This document shows positions 1 to 13,009 of a stretch of 64,000 nt of DNA, piece after piece. Position 1 is the first letter of the stretch, and every line of letters starts with the position of its first letter. Source of the stretch: Pyrrhosoma nymphula (lineage: Eukaryota; Arthropoda; Insecta; Odonata; Coenagrionidae). The position numbers and the translations under genes are program-made. The notes below the pieces were generated by a model. That model did not search any database. It saw nothing but the letters and a program-made list of their open reading frames with translations, and had not been told where the DNA came from. The DNA lies in the NCBI GenBank assembly GCA_963573305.1, contig OY754339.1:10215941-10279940 (forward strand), written 5' to 3'.

Positions 1-1470
1 TAAATACCATTTAATTTTGTTAAGATTGTTCCATGTATTATTAGGGAAAGCAATTTTGTCATCCGGTCATGTAGTCTTTTGATCAATTAGTAACGAAACG
101 CATTGCGCTCTAATAGACATAGGTCCCTGGTAATTGATATGGAATGTGAAATAAAGAATAACAATATTATTGGCCAATGAGTAACTGCCTCTAGAGTGAT
201 GTTTCTTAAAAAAAAAGTTACCTACCCTTAATCCCCGTTAATACCTTTTTTTATATTTAGGTAGCCGTTTCTGCTTTCAAGCTTGTCGAAATTACTGCGG
301 TGGATGCCGAATTCTCTCGTAATAAGGATTCATCTTGTTAAAATATTTCCGATAAGCGTAGAGACTTGTTGACATTGAATTCTAGATTAAATTATTTACT
401 CTCTTATCTGGTACATCGGAGAGTTAACCATAGTGCATAATCGTCATTAATCAATAAAGCTTATTACCTAACGCTGCAAAGATAGATGTTCTAGATACAA
501 ACGCAGTTCACAATAGAGAGAAGCGGTAAACCGAATAACCGAGTAAATAACCGAATTACGTGACGAAGTAGCAACTTTCTAGTTACCCTTTCCTCGTGCC
601 TTTCCATTTCGATGGTCCAGGATATCTCTTTGTCCTAGTCTTAGAGCTCCGCTTTAAGGCTCTTTTAAACTGCTTCCATTGCTATGCTTTCTTAGCAAGT
701 GTTAAACATCAATGAAGACTGAAAATAATTTTGGAAGCAGTCTCCCTCATCCTTAGCAATATCTTGTAAATGATGATATTTCAAATCCATCAAATATTTA
801 TGAGCTCTTAGCCCAAATTACTGGTTTTCGTCTTTGATTTATTGCGTGTTTATCAGAAATTAAATCTAAACAAAGGTTTACAATAGCAAAAAGTAACCAA
901 AATAATGTATATTATCGCAAATTGTGCGATAAACTGCAAAAACAATGGTCATTTTTCCCTTGCACATGTTATTGCCTAGCACTTCTTTGATGGGTCAAGT
1001 GAATCCCTCGACTTATCACTGTGGTTTCCCTCATTTACTCTTGACTGTATGATTTTTAATTATGTATTGCCAAAATTACTCCAATTTACATTATTTACTT
1101 CTCACAGTAATATTACTTTCTAAATCCCGGTACTAGTATAAAAGTTGAAAATGTCGGATGTGGGGGAAAATGAACTCAGGTTTTTAACTTTACTAGACTT
1201 TTCTCACTTACTTACTTAAACTCATCAAATTGATTGTGCAATGTATGACTCAGCCTACTTAGTTTCAGGTTTAAATCAGTGTAACGGTGTGTAGTGAAAG
1301 GAATGTTAGGTAAGTTTCTTACCTCAATTCATACCAAAATTTGTAACTTCTTTACTGGGCCAAATTTGTGTGTCCATCAAAGTTCAGTATACATATCCAT
1401 AAAGTACATGAAAATCAATATACGTACTAATGTGAAACTAATTACAGGTTGCTTCATATATTAGTTCGGT
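1..1470. other. AT-rich non-coding DNA
   Basis: I see no open frame with protein-like composition, no tRNA-like box pair and no repeat shared with the rest of the window. Homopolymer A/T runs and short AT-rich words dominate. It is probably intergenic or intronic. Confidence 0.5.
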
Positions 1471-1479
1471 ACTCATAAT

Positions 1480-2165
1480 TGGAGATAAGGAAAGCTTTGA
1501 GGAGAAGATAAAGGGAATGAAGAAAATTGTGTGCGGAAGTAAAAAACAACGAGTGTTGTAAACGAAGCAGGGTTGAAAAGAGAGACAGTGAGAATGCTTG
1601 AGAAGGAAAGGGGAAGAAAATAATGGAAGGAGCCAGCGGTGATATATATATGTATGAAAAGGGATATAGTACTCAGGGGAAGAATGACTGTGGGAAGAGG
1701 GGTTTCGGCGGAGGGCTTCTGCTTGGAGTTGCTGGGATGGGATAGGGGAGGGGGGAAGGGAGGGGTTTGAACCCTGAAGATGCCCGTCGTCCTACAGGGT
1801 GCTGTTGATGGAGAAGAAGGAGTCGGGTAATGGAAGGGCCGAGGAATAAAGGGAAGCTCGTTGGCAGTAACGAAGCTAATAGGAGCGCCCTGTGATTAAA
1901 ATTGGGAAAATAAAGTCTTCTGAGAGGAGTGAAGGATCCGTAGATGGGATGTTTGGCAAAAAGGGAACTGTAGTGTTCGATGGAAGGAGGGAGTACGCCA
2001 TTCGGGCACTCATAGCTCTCGCGAAAGTTCCTGGCACGAACCTGCGTCTTATGGAGGGGAGGAAGAAGTGGAGGGGGTGACGGGAAAGGACGGAGGGGTA
2101 GACAACGAGAGAGTGAGGCAGGAGAACCGAACTATTTCTACGGTCAAAATAGGAGGTGCGGAAAG
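1480..2165. other. GA-rich (purine-skewed) block
   Basis: The plus strand is strongly purine-biased over about 700 bp, with many GGAAG, GAGGA and GGGAAG words. The bias keeps frames open on both strands (about 100 codons on minus over 1876-2178), but the minus reading is a low-complexity Ser/Pro/Leu/Arg sequence. I read it as compositional and not as a gene. Similar blocks occur near 5.9 kb, 33.8 kb and 36.5 kb. Confidence 0.5.
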
Positions 2166-2169
2166 TGGT

Positions 2170-4070
2170 TAAAACCACCCATCTTATGACTTAACTATCT
2201 TAAGGTCTCATTTCGAAGCCAGTCGAAACGGGACAAAATGCAGAGGTGAGTCATTCTACTTGTTGAAATGCTTGGGTTGACTGAAATTGGAAAAAAGGTT
2301 CTGACTAACTCTGCACGCTAAACAGCCTTCCTCCGCGTTTAGCAGGATAATTAAAGCTCCGTACCCCATGTATCAAAATCATCCACTGCGCAGCGCCTGG
2401 AAATTTTACGAGAGCTAGACGCTGCCATATCGATATGCATTGCTGGTTACTGAGGTTCTGAGAAGCTTTGATAGAAAGTATCTAGCACAAATATTTAAAG
2501 AGGTTTCTAACTCCACCAAAAGAGTGATTCAACGATATTAGGAGCAAAAACAAAAATTCTCGGTATGGTAGTTAATTATTGTTGTTTTGAAATAAAAAAG
2601 TTTTAAGAATAAATACGTTTTATTTCGAGTATTAATGCTAAACATTTTTTTTAAATTCATTTGTTAGTGAATACATATAAATCTTTAAACTTCCACACTA
2701 TTCGCCCACCCTGTAGATTGTGATCCAAAAAATGTGAAAGCTTTGGAAAAATGAGAACGTGATGTTATTCTTGTTCGCTAAAGAAAAATTGTCTCAATAG
2801 TTAGTCTGCAATTAGTGAATAACATAATTCATTAGACTAATCTTTATCAAAATTTGTTTTCATTTTTCATCCTAAAAGCATTTTACAATTAATATTTAGA
2901 TGAATATTTCATTATATTCAAGTTCGAGTATTTTGCTAGGTTTTCTCGGGACTTCAATCCATTTTCTCACTGTAAAAATACATATTCTTCATGACTATAC
3001 TTGGAAATACAGAGACCAGTAAATTTTTCATGACAACCCAAAAGTTTAAAAAGTAATTAGTTTTTCGCACCATTTATTTCACTGGCTTTAAAAGCAATGC
3101 TTCTCGCGTACTCAAGGCGTACGGGTTTATAACGTGATGGTGGATGAAGTAGCTTAGTAGATTTCCGACATGTTTGAAAGACCTAACGCTTGGTAATATT
3201 TCACTTGCAATTAGTTTTGATGCGCTGGGTGCTTTCGATTTCCAATTAATCATCAATTTATAACACATAATTTACAAAATTTTACAGTGATAATTTCGTG
3301 TTCCTGCAGTGACGTCGTCTTTCATACCGAGAGTATATATTTAACAAGATATTGTAGTGCCGGGCATTAGTACCTGACAAGAACAGATTTGCGGTGAAGA
3401 TTAAAGGGTTAAAACCTTCTGGATTCAAGTCAAAAGGTAATATTTCATTCCGGATAACATCGAATCTCATAACTCACATGCCTGATTATACACCTGATAA
3501 AGATGTGTAGAGTTTTTGTTTACATACCTATTCATTTTTGCTCGCATTAAAATTCAGATCCCCACGGCACATATTCCCACGTTCTCTCATTTTGTGACCC
3601 GTGGTTACGAAAGAATTTCCATTTTGTAACTATCCATTTTCCACATTTCACGGAGGCTTATGTATTCCTCACATCTCACACTTCGGCTGTCAGGGAAACT
3701 TCCTCTCGTCTCCACCCTCTCAGAATTATTTTCTCGTCTCATCCACACCGCTGCCTCGACGTCCAAAACAATCTTTGAATCTCCGACTGTAGACACGTTG
3801 AAAGAACTGCCACCGAAGCTATTATTCCCTGTGGTGGCTCTTTTAAGCCAACACAATACCCTTGTACCGAGTACCTAATTTGGTATTTTTTCAAGGTGCA
3901 GACTGGGAAACAAGATGACGAAAATCAGACGGAAAAGTTTTGAAAAAATATTGAGTGAATATTTTTTTATTAAAATCCGGGAGGTTTCTGGTGTGACTAC
4001 GTGGAAAATTCACTTTCAATAATGAAAAAGAGCACCAGGTATTTTCATCAGAGTTTTATTGAGATACTTA
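2170..4070. other. AT-rich non-coding DNA
   Basis: There is no recognisable gene. Short overlapping frames at 3600-3880 are open on both strands because of C/T-rich composition, and none resembles a known family. Confidence 0.45.
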
Positions 4071-4080
4071 CTTGTTCCAG

Positions 4081-4200
4081 CGCATATTGGCATCATCTTC
4101 AGGTACAAAATGTTTTAGGTTCTAGGAGTTTTATGTTGACCCAGGGGGATGATATTTTTGTATATGAAGATGAAACGTATGCGTCGAAACTAATTGTACA
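4081..4200. repeat. Pair of CTGAAGATG-type hairpin motifs in opposite orientation
   Basis: The minus strand of 4081-4105 reads CCTGAAGATGATGCC. The plus strand of 4161-4195 reads TGAAGATGAAACG followed by GCGTCGAAAC. Both resemble the motif at 5585-5620, next to a Penelope-like endonuclease remnant. The inverted arrangement suggests two terminal fragments of a Penelope-like element lying head to head. The family assignment rests on the neighbouring remnant and is inference. Confidence 0.4.
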
Positions 4201-5003
4201 TTAATAAAATTATGTGGAAAATAACTAGTGTTTTTTTCCATAATTGAGTTCATTTATTGTTTGCTAAGACAGAAAATGTTTGTGCCTCGAGTGCTTTAAC
4301 AGAAGTGTAGTAAAAGAATTATAGGTTATGTGGTGTGAAAATAAATGTCTGTTAAGTTCTTCGGTAGATAGGATAAAAGTGATAGAGAAAACATAATGTA
4401 TGACATACAATGGAAATTGGATGAAAAGGTATATTTTAATTCCAACGAAGCCAAGGCTCGACCGAGTATGTTTCCCGTAATTATTTCAGCAAAGGGATAC
4501 TATCTGGGATAAAAGAAGATAAATTTATTAGGTTCCGAATATCTTAAGTTACCGCATAGCAGAGTGCCGCAGCACCGAAGTATTACTTTTAAAATGGAAA
4601 ACACGTCTTTTCGTACCATAGTCTTACTTTGAGCCATAATAGTGGGTATAGAATCTAGTGGAGCCACGGGCGAGATAGAATTTGCGTGGAACTCTCAAAT
4701 TAATTTTGATTAAATTGATGTTTCTGGAATCTGAGCTAAAGAGTGGAGAATTTATATAACCCTTACATCTAAAACGGTTTGGTGGGCTAACCGGAGATAG
4801 TCATTAAATTAAGCGCAATTCAAATTAATTATTTTAATAAAGAGACCCATAGTGTTTTGGGAGTTGTGTACACATTGCATAGTTTTTATTACTTAAGGAG
4901 ATGATTTGTAATAATTTCTGTGGCTGAATTTTTCTCGAGGTCAGGCTTCTATCACCTATTTTACCATCATATGCTGTACAAAGAGTAAAGCTAAATTCGT
5001 GAT

Positions 5004-5260
5004 GCATATATACCATCCACGGTAGGTAATGAGTGCTGTGCGGCCTATATTGGGCAGACGGGACGAGAGCGGAAGAGCACAAGAGGTGTTTCCTGAAATG
5101 TTACCTCTCCCAGTCCCACTTTGCTAAACACCTAGAGGAGGAGAGCCGCACCAGTTTTTTATTTTGCACCGGGAGGAAAAAGGAAGGAGGATGGACAAAA
5201 TGGAAGAGTTGGAGATTGGAAGACGTATGAAGAAACGTCATCTTCTTCATTACATCCTTT
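5004..5260 (+). pseudogene. Penelope-like element GIY-YIG endonuclease fragment
   Basis: One frame at about 5028-5065 encodes AAYIGQTGR, the second half of the GIY-YIG core, preceded by a decayed AYIPST resembling the usual GVY-IPC start. After a frameshift the next frame gives EEHKRCFLKCYLSQSHFAKHL, matching the R...EHKR...A.HL pattern that follows YIG in Penelope-like retroelements. A third frame then gives KMEELEIGRR, like the family's C-terminal E-LEI segment. Domain order is right but at least two frameshifts break it, and I did not find the reverse transcriptase upstream. In live elements this endonuclease nicks target DNA for insertion. A decayed fragment of this type is the best reading. 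Confidence 0.7.
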
Positions 5261-5264
5261 TTGA

Positions 5265-5560
5265 AAACCTTACCCCCTACTAAAAGCCTCTCTATCCCTC
5301 ACGAAAAAAACAGTAGCCAGTAATCCTTCTCCAGTCCCCCTTATTCCCTTGGACCACCACCGCTACCTTAGTCCACAATAACCGTTAAAACTCAACAACT
5401 ACCTGCCAACGGTCATCCGCCTCTCCCCTCCCTCACCTATCCCCCCCTCACAAACATCATCCCTGGGGTTTTTCATCCCTCTCCTTCCACCCTTTCAACC
5501 TCCCCTCTTCCTCTTCCCTCCCCTCCTCTCCCCAACCCCTACCCTTGAGGGTACATATTC
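5265..5560 (+). repeat. Pyrimidine-rich 3' region of a Penelope-like remnant
   Basis: Directly after the endonuclease fragment the plus strand is a run of CCCTCC/TCCCTT-rich sequence without coding potential, and it leads into the hairpin motif at 5585-5620. A similarly C/T-rich stretch precedes a comparable motif on the minus strand near 33.0-33.2 kb. I infer that this is the element's 3' untranslated part. Confidence 0.45.
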
Positions 5561-5584
5561 ATGACTAGTTTACCTATAATCTTT

Positions 5585-5620
5585 GTACCTGAAGATGACG
5601 CCACTGCATCGAAACTAGTC
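5585..5620 (+). repeat. CTGAAGATG...ATCGAAAC motif (Penelope-like terminus)
   Basis: The segment reads CCTGAAGATGACGCC, then ACTGCATCGAAACTAGTC. GATG and CATC can pair, giving a short hairpin between CTGA and GAAAC. Related motifs lie near 4.1 kb, 10.8 kb and 33.0 kb. Penelope-like elements are known to carry hammerhead ribozymes in their terminal repeats, and CTGANGA...GAAA is the hammerhead core. Here stem II is weak, so ribozyme identity is not shown. Confidence 0.45.
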
Positions 5621-5639
5621 GTATCGTAAGCTGTATTCA

Positions 5640-8600
5640 GTTTAATGTTGTACGTGCTAATCAGTGATGCGTATATCTCTATAACGCATGCTTTAAGACA
5701 TGTGAATATCTCAGAACCTTGAATGTTTCTCGAGTAAAACACCCATGAAATATCCTAATCTTTATTTTATTAGCTCATGGTGTTATGTCATGCAGAGTTT
5801 TGGACGAGAAATGTCTTTGTTCTTTGCCCTTTAACCAACCCAAATGTGAAAGCGTTGAATAATTGCTTCGCATCCGCCTTCAAAGGAATAAGGAAGCAGG
5901 TGGCAGCGTCAAGATCCAGAGGATGAGAAAAAGTTTGAGAGACTGGAGAGTGAGATGGTGGGGATAAGTGGGATGTGGGGTAGATATGGAGTGTGAGAGG
6001 CTGAGAGCTTCCGTAATAGGTTGGAAGGAGGAGGCAGGAAAATGATAAGAGGGAGTTGGAAGGTGGGAGGAAGAATGAGGAGGACTCGGTCAGAGGCGTG
6101 GAAGGAGAAGTCTCTAAAGAGACACAAAGTGTCAGATGAGTGGAGTAGAATGGGATATGTAGCGTGAAATTAGAGTGAGGACGGGCCAGCCCGTTCGTTG
6201 TACGGCGGCGGCGGCGGTGGGTCTGCGGTTGGAAATACGCAAGATTTCTGAGAGAATGCACGGGGGAGAGGGGTTGGGTAAAAAGGTCTCCCACGGTCGC
6301 ACGGTGCGGTGAGCGATGTGAAAAGAACCGCCGCATTTGTAATGTAGATGCTCTAGAATCCCAAAAGACGACGTGGGGGGAGCCAGCGATGCCGTGACAC
6401 AAGGACAAAAGATGGGTCCGCTGCGGTGAGATGAGGGAAGAGTATTCGGGAGGATAATGGACGGACAGCGTTGGGATTTCTTTTAGATTGGCGGTCGCCA
6501 AACTTGAATGGTTTGGCCAACTTTTTCCTACCGTTAAAAAAAGTTTGACCGACAGAACATTTTATAGCTCCTATTGATTGTGACAAGTCAGTCTTTGCCA
6601 ATCATTTATGAGCTCTTAACGACATGTCTGTCCCATTGTTATTGTTTAGGTTTTACATGTTACTAATAGAAGTTGAAATCTGGATATTATAAAAAAATGA
6701 AGAAACCTTTATTCCGAGGTTTTTGGAACAAAAATCTTAAATGACTTCAATCCAACGATTCACTCACCTCTTTATCACGTAACTGTCCCACATCCCAGAT
6801 CAATGTGTAGTCAATCTGACTTTAATTCCATTTTGTTCTCTTTCACTTCGCGGGAGCTTAGAATCTGATTGGGGTCACTAATGTGTGGAATGCATAAAGT
6901 CTATTTCTTTCAAAATGTCTTGGCAATCACAATCCAAAGATCAGTATAGCTTCAGTTACACCGTCTCTGAATGATCTGCCAACCAAGAGCTTAGCTGCTT
7001 GTTGATTTTTAAGGAGTGTATACCCCAATTCAGATTAGTGGCATCTGACGACAAGGTTTAAGAGAGTGACAAAAAGTGCTGCAGTTAATCTAGGAGCTGT
7101 AATATTTTCATCCGGGGGTGTCAAAATCGAAGTCATTTGCACCGCACTAAACTTTTATCTGAAATATGTTTGATATATAACCCTCCGTTAGTCACGCCGT
7201 TAACGTTGTTTTTGAAGAACTGAATGATATCTAACATTTCCAACATACCTTTTACATTTGCTACTTTTTCAACCAAATGGAATACCAAAGTCTCACCACA
7301 CGAATTTTGTTGAGAACCCAGCAAATGGTTTAAACTTTGTAGGCGGAATTCTCGACTTCGGAAACATTTTATTTTGAGAGCACGTTCAGCTGAACTTAAA
7401 CCGAAAAATTTTCTCCTATGAGATTGAGAACACATTATCCAACGCAGCTAGAACATTTTTGTGTGTATATTTATGGTGCAGGTAGTGCGGTGTAATGTAT
7501 GCCAAATTTCGGACAGATTAATTGAGAACCATAGTAAACACTTTCATAATAATAATTTCATTCAAGGTGTTATATTGATAACAATATAAAATTTATAGCA
7601 ATACTACGCGTATCCTAAATTTATTACTTACTATAAATGCTTGTTAATAACATATACGTATTTCTATGGTTTTCAATGACCATCGCGAAGGATTCATAAT
7701 TAGCATGTACCCTGTTGTAACTCAAGTTGTCCCGTGGCGGTTATCCGACTACAAAAATGTGAAAATATCAGTATTTAATCCAGAGATGTGAGAAAACATA
7801 TAAATGTATTGGTGACGATTTCAGAAGCAAAAATTAACAAGATACAAGGAAGAAGATTTTCCTAAATATGAAAACATAATGTGGGTCAAGAAAAGAAAAC
7901 TGCTTGGCGTCTAGTAGACGCCGCGCGACCAACCGAGGGCTAAGATGAACCCCAATAGCCATATTCAAACACAAGTGGCTACATCCTAAGGTGAAATTTT
8001 ACGTTCGGTGCTTAGCTCTCAGCAGACGCACCGTTGAAACAAAAGGTGAGAAGTTTGAAATTCCCATCGTTTATTAAAAGTTAAAAAAAGTCACTCAACG
8101 TGATTCAACTATTTCCGTCATTTTCAAATGGACTCTTTTTAAAGTGGCTCTTGTTACACTTGATTTATGACGTCAATCATTAAAATTCTATGTTCATTTT
8201 AGAACTTTAAATGGACTGTGGAGATTACAAAATTGTTCGCTTTAGTTTCAATAGTGTTGTAATCGGTCCACGAAATCTTGTCAAAATACGTTAATAATTT
8301 ACGACACCCTCATCTTCTCGAATGCTACGTCCACCAAACAAGACAACCATCTACCCTCTCCGAAGACTTGTTGAAATGTTGACTTCCAGAATTCAGGCTT
8401 AAGAGACCGGAGTCAATAGACAATAGAAACAGCCAATTTGACTGCGTAGAGTTTCCTATTATTATTTACCCTTAGTAAAACAGTAAAACACTGAGCTTCC
8501 CATCGAATTATATTTATAAATGGAAATTATTAGTAATTTGAATCAAATTGGGTACAGAGAACAAGAGCAGACGCCAGGGGGAAGTTTATAATCATAAACG

Positions 8601-10700
8601 TCGCACCCAATCGGTTTATTTTGAAACTTCGGCAAAATGAAGTAGGACTTCACAGATATCTCTTAACATAGCATTTAGCTGTCAGGAATACATCGAGCAC
8701 GTTGCACGGCCAGATATGTCAGGCATCATGTCAGTATGTGTTTCAACCTCAGAGTTCCATTGCATTCGATAGAACTTGAGAGAAATTTGTACCTATGTGA
8801 TGAACTGAGGTTTTCCTCGAAGTTGCGTTAAAATTATTGCATAATCTGTTTCATTTTTCAGTCCCAAATTCTATTCAATTAAGGCCTGGTTTTATAATCT
8901 CTTGTTAAATTCATTCTCGGAACATAAATCGACATTATTACTTTCGCCCATTATTGACGATAACGTCAACTAACCGTAAGTCTGATCCTTCAGATGGCAT
9001 AAAGTTAACAGGAAGCTTCGTCATGTTACGGTCAACCAGAGACAAGAAAAAAATTATTAATTTTCTCGGTATTTATTGCACATTTCTGGGAAATAATTCT
9101 CTATTATAATTAACCTCAAATATAAACTATAATTTTTAATTAGCATTAAAATGAACTTTGGTTAAAACAACTGGGTGTTAATGAAGCATTAATTTTAACA
9201 GCAGATAAATGTTACATGGAGAGTTAAGTAGTAGTTAATTGACTGATAACGGTTTCCAAAGCTACTCCAACCTGGCTTAATATATTCAATGAATTCTCTA
9301 ATTTATATCTAATAGACACACCCTGCCAAGTCTCTCGCATGAAGGAAGGAATGTGCTGATCATTAAGGATGCACTTTTGTACTTCGCGTGCGGTAGTTTG
9401 GAGCCGAATCTATCTTACAAAGTGTTGCAGGCGCCTAATTAACCTTTCTACTGCTTTATCACACCCCGGCTTACCCTTCATTAATTATCCTCCGTATTTC
9501 CGCCGCATAATTTAATTATAATCATTATTTCTCATCCGTTGAAAATGTTTCATCGCATGACTATGCTTAATGATGTAAGCGTCCTCCATGCATCATTACA
9601 GTATTTGGCGAAGAAGATGACGCATTGGGAGTTTATCACTTGTGAAAGATTTAGGTGAGGGCAAGTTGGAGAAGCATTCGAGTGAACGTGCTTCACTTGG
9701 GGAAAGGCTAAGGTTCGTAGAAATATTCCGGAGGTGAGGACAATCTCATTAGGGAGGAAATAAATGGAAAGAGAAGATAGGAAAGACGCGCCCTCTACAT
9801 ACTCATTCACTCCCAACCAACGCCACCTCTCTGTTCTGTCAGTTCAACTCCACCGCAACCTAGACCCCTTAAAGGTTTCTCACGAATTGGAACTACACCA
9901 TGCACTTTTAATTTCATTGATTACAATTGTATTTGTCTTATTTATCTATAATTGGTACTGTAACATTGAGGCATACATTTTTCCTTTATTATTCCTTCCC
10001 TTTTTTAATTTGCAAACACATTTTTCCTATTATTTTTGCTGTAGTGACAGGTTAGTTTTTCAAGCTGTAGGTTTTCATATTTTTTTCAGACACACCTCTA
10101 TTCATGATTATATATTTTCTTATTTTTGAACATTCCTTCAAAGGATAAATATCTAATATGTTTTATCCTTCCAATAACTTCAATCTGACCTTATTATCAT
10201 TCCATTTTTCTGCAAATGAGCTGTTCTACATGGCCGTAATTAGCTAAAATGTTAATATCTAATTTACGTATATCCTTAAAGAAAATTGAATGTGTCCAAA
10301 TTGAAACACAAGTAACATCATCCAAAATGAAATCATATTAGACCCAGGTATTTTTTAAGTGATTGGTCCTTACCCGGGTACACAATTTATAAGGACACCT
10401 AAGAATGAATAAAGACAATTGCGTTGAATTAATGAATGAATGAAAAGGTGGAATTAAGTATTTGTATTGACTCACACAGTCACGGAGGACCCCTCTTAAG
10501 TTAAGGGGGTCTACTCCTCACAATGTGTTTTCGGACCGGTAAGGAATTCATCGCCAAGGCTGCATGACGGTAGATATTGAAAATCCTGTTTTCACCATTT
10601 GGCTTTAAAGAGATAATTCGATGAGGAACACATTGTTTTCTTCCAAGGTGTTTTAAAGAAAAACTCGATACCTTCGCAAAACATGAGACCATGTTCATTA
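5640..10700. other. Non-coding DNA with a CGG repeat and purine-rich block
   Basis: No recognisable gene lies here. A 237-codon minus-strand frame at 5788-6501 is open because the plus strand is purine-rich; its product is low-complexity Ser/Pro/Leu/His. A run of five CGG units sits at 6203-6220 in a locally GC-rich patch (6180-6430). The rest is AT-rich with no repeat that I could match. Confidence 0.45.
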
Positions 10701-10990
10701 CTCCATATTGCTGAATTGGTACGAAGTTTTCCCCGGGGTTTGGTTATTTGAGCAGCTTTCGGGCGTTTTTCCGCGTGATGTCTATTGATGACAACATAGT
10801 TTCTCCAGCCATCCTGCTGGCGTCTTCAGGTCTGAAGTAGCGATATCCAAGTCAAGTTAAAAAGTGATTATTTTCCAATGCTGCTAGTGTACATGATAAT
10901 TTACATAGTATTGCATCGTGTTTATATTCATATGTACAGCACGAACCACGTTATAGGAACAATTTCCTCTTCAGGGCTTGTCAGAATTTT
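10700..10990 (-). repeat. Dispersed repeat end with CCAGC/GCTGG hairpin
   Basis: The minus strand of 10801-10833 reads CTGAAGACGCCAGC, then AGGATGGCTGGAGAAAC. CCAGC and GCTGG form a stem between CTGAAGA and GAAAC, matching the layout of the motifs at 4.1, 5.6 and 33.0 kb. A second similar word, CCTGAAGAGG...TATAACG, lies at about 10955-10980 on the same strand. I infer a retroelement 3' terminus, probably Penelope-like or LINE. No coding domain was recognised beside it. Confidence 0.4.
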
Positions 10991-11319
10991 GTTTGGTTTG
11001 GATATTGGTGAGCTTGTAGCAGCGTTTGGATTTTCAGCATCTCTTGTCCTCCCAAATGGCTGTATGGTCCGGCATAAGCCCGAGACGTGAGAGAAACCGG
11101 CAAAACCCCACGCAGACCACCGTGTAGTTAGTGATGATGTCGGTGTATGATGTTGATGTTCCCATAATAATGTGCTCCGCTGTTATCCTGGTGTATTTGG
11201 TTGCTGGATGTATCCGGTTCATTGTTCTCACATGTGGAGTTTGGTTCACTTTAGTCAATCTGGTTATATGATGGAAACTAACATGCATGCCGTAATGTAA
11301 ACTATGCAAGAATTATATT

Positions 11320-12890
11320 TTGAATTTTTCACATTAATTAAAGCATTTTTATGACTAGTTTTCGGCCCAGAATTTCAAATTAAAGCGAAATGTTTTTTAT
11401 GCTTAGCATGTTACCTTGATATTTGTTAGCAGCCTTCAAAATGTTATGAAATTTTTGTTTTGCGTATTGGAGAACATCTGGGATATTCAAACTATTACGA
11501 AAAATATGCCATGTGCCATAAGGCTGCGTGTTAAAATACCATTTAATTGCCAAGAAAAGAAATCGGTAACATTCAATGTTTTCACCCTTTATCTATAAAT
11601 AAGGACACTATTACCAATACTAATAAGGACATACATGCAATGTTTCATGCAAGTCTGTACATAAAAATTGCTCCAACCACCTTAAACCGGATCTAGTTGA
11701 ATCTCTCATTCGTGTTGGGGTGAGGTTTTAATGTGTGGGAGCGGGAAGCCAAGGGATGAGCGAGGGTAAAGGTGCAGAGAAGGGACTCATGGGAAATGTT
11801 GGAAGCACAAAAGATAACCGGAAATGTAGTCCAGAGGGTAAGGAAAATTACGAGAAATCATTGGAATCTTGAAATAAAAATTAATTACACTCGAGAAACT
11901 GCCGTCATCGTAAAATATGGCATATTTTGGTTGCATTTATCTTAGGCGTTAATAATAGGCGTTGGGCGTAGGAGGCGCAAAATATAAAAATAATCCCGAA
12001 GAACAATGGTTGACATAAATGTTAGTGAGAGCATTACCACTCGAGTTATTCCCTATAATTAGGGTTTAATAAATTTTCTTCACCTCCATTTTGTGAACGA
12101 AGTTAGCTGGCTCTCATTAATTGTATAGTGAAATAAATCGGAAACTACTGAGTATTACAACAATGACATTAATCCTTGTGCGTACTTTTGAAGTGTGGTC
12201 TATTTTTCCATCAAGAATAGAGTTTTGGTGATTTCTGTCTAAACATAAATCATTATGTATTTAAATTCGTGGTAATTGCTTGACGCTTTTGCTTGTAGCG
12301 TTGTTGCATGGTTATCAAATTATAAAATTTTAATAATTTCCGATAAAAACAAATGAAAGGCGTTTAAAAAAATGAAGAAGTGAATTGATATTTGACTCTT
12401 ACCTCTTCCTTACTCGCTTTAAATCTTACTGATTAAAATATAATCTTGCGAATCATTTGCATATAGTATTTCCCGCTTCGCGTCACTTCCTTGTTCGTCG
12501 TCAATTCGCTTTCCCTTTTTCCATGAATATTCTATCCTTAACTGTTTTCTACGCGACGCTTACCGTGAAATTCGAAGCGCGTGAGCCATCTAATTTGTCC
12601 CGTAGCGCCCCGGCCACAAAAGTATCTACTGTAAAAAAGGCTACACGCACGTACTTACGATTCACTTGCTAGGCTTAGCGGTTCAGATGTGCGCCAATAG
12701 ATGTCAAGTGAGCTCCAATACGCGTCCTCCAACAACTGGCACATGGCATTGGCGTATGCATTTTCCAAAATACACACAGCTTAGTTGCAGCTCCTCCTGC
12801 TTCACCAAAAATGTTGCATTGAAAGAAATTTCTAAGATTTAAATGTTTTGTATTGTTTGCCATAGTTGCATGTACCTACTTTTTTCGTGA
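11320..12890. other. AT-rich non-coding DNA
   Basis: Several short frames exist but none is protein-like. Around 11946-11980 the word AGGCGTT/GGCGTAGG recurs a few times. No repeats are shared with elsewhere until 12893. Confidence 0.4.
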
Positions 12891-12892
12891 AA

Positions 12893-13000
12893 AATAAAAA
12901 CACACATTTATTTCTATTAAATTAATTACTTTATTTACTACTTTTTCGCTATTTTGCCAATATTTTAGGCTGTTTCAGCAGGCTTCTCGACTAGCTGTTA
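12893..13000. repeat. Dispersed repeat, copy 1 (shared with 45.6 kb)
   Basis: A/T-rich sequence ending in GCTATTTTGCCAATATTTTAG and a CAGGCTT...CGACTAG word is also found at 45610-45715 (GCTATTTCGCCAATATTTTAG, CAGGCTTTTTAACTAG). The plus strand begins AAAATAAAAACAC in one copy and AAAAAAAAACACC in the other. The minus-strand form has the CCTG...CTGAAAC look of a retroelement tail. The family is unknown. Confidence 0.55.
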
Positions 13001-13009
13001 GATAAATTG

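Noticed and set aside
5585..5620. Functional hammerhead ribozyme
   Set aside because: CTGANGA and GAAA words are present, but the bases between them do not form a proper stem II beginning at the core, and flanking stems were not evident. Kept only as a Penelope-like terminal motif.
5788..6501. 237-codon minus-strand open frame, the longest outside the BEL/Pao element
   Set aside because: The plus strand is purine-rich, which removes stops on minus. The product is low-complexity Ser/Pro/Leu/His without domains, and an overlapping second minus frame is open too.
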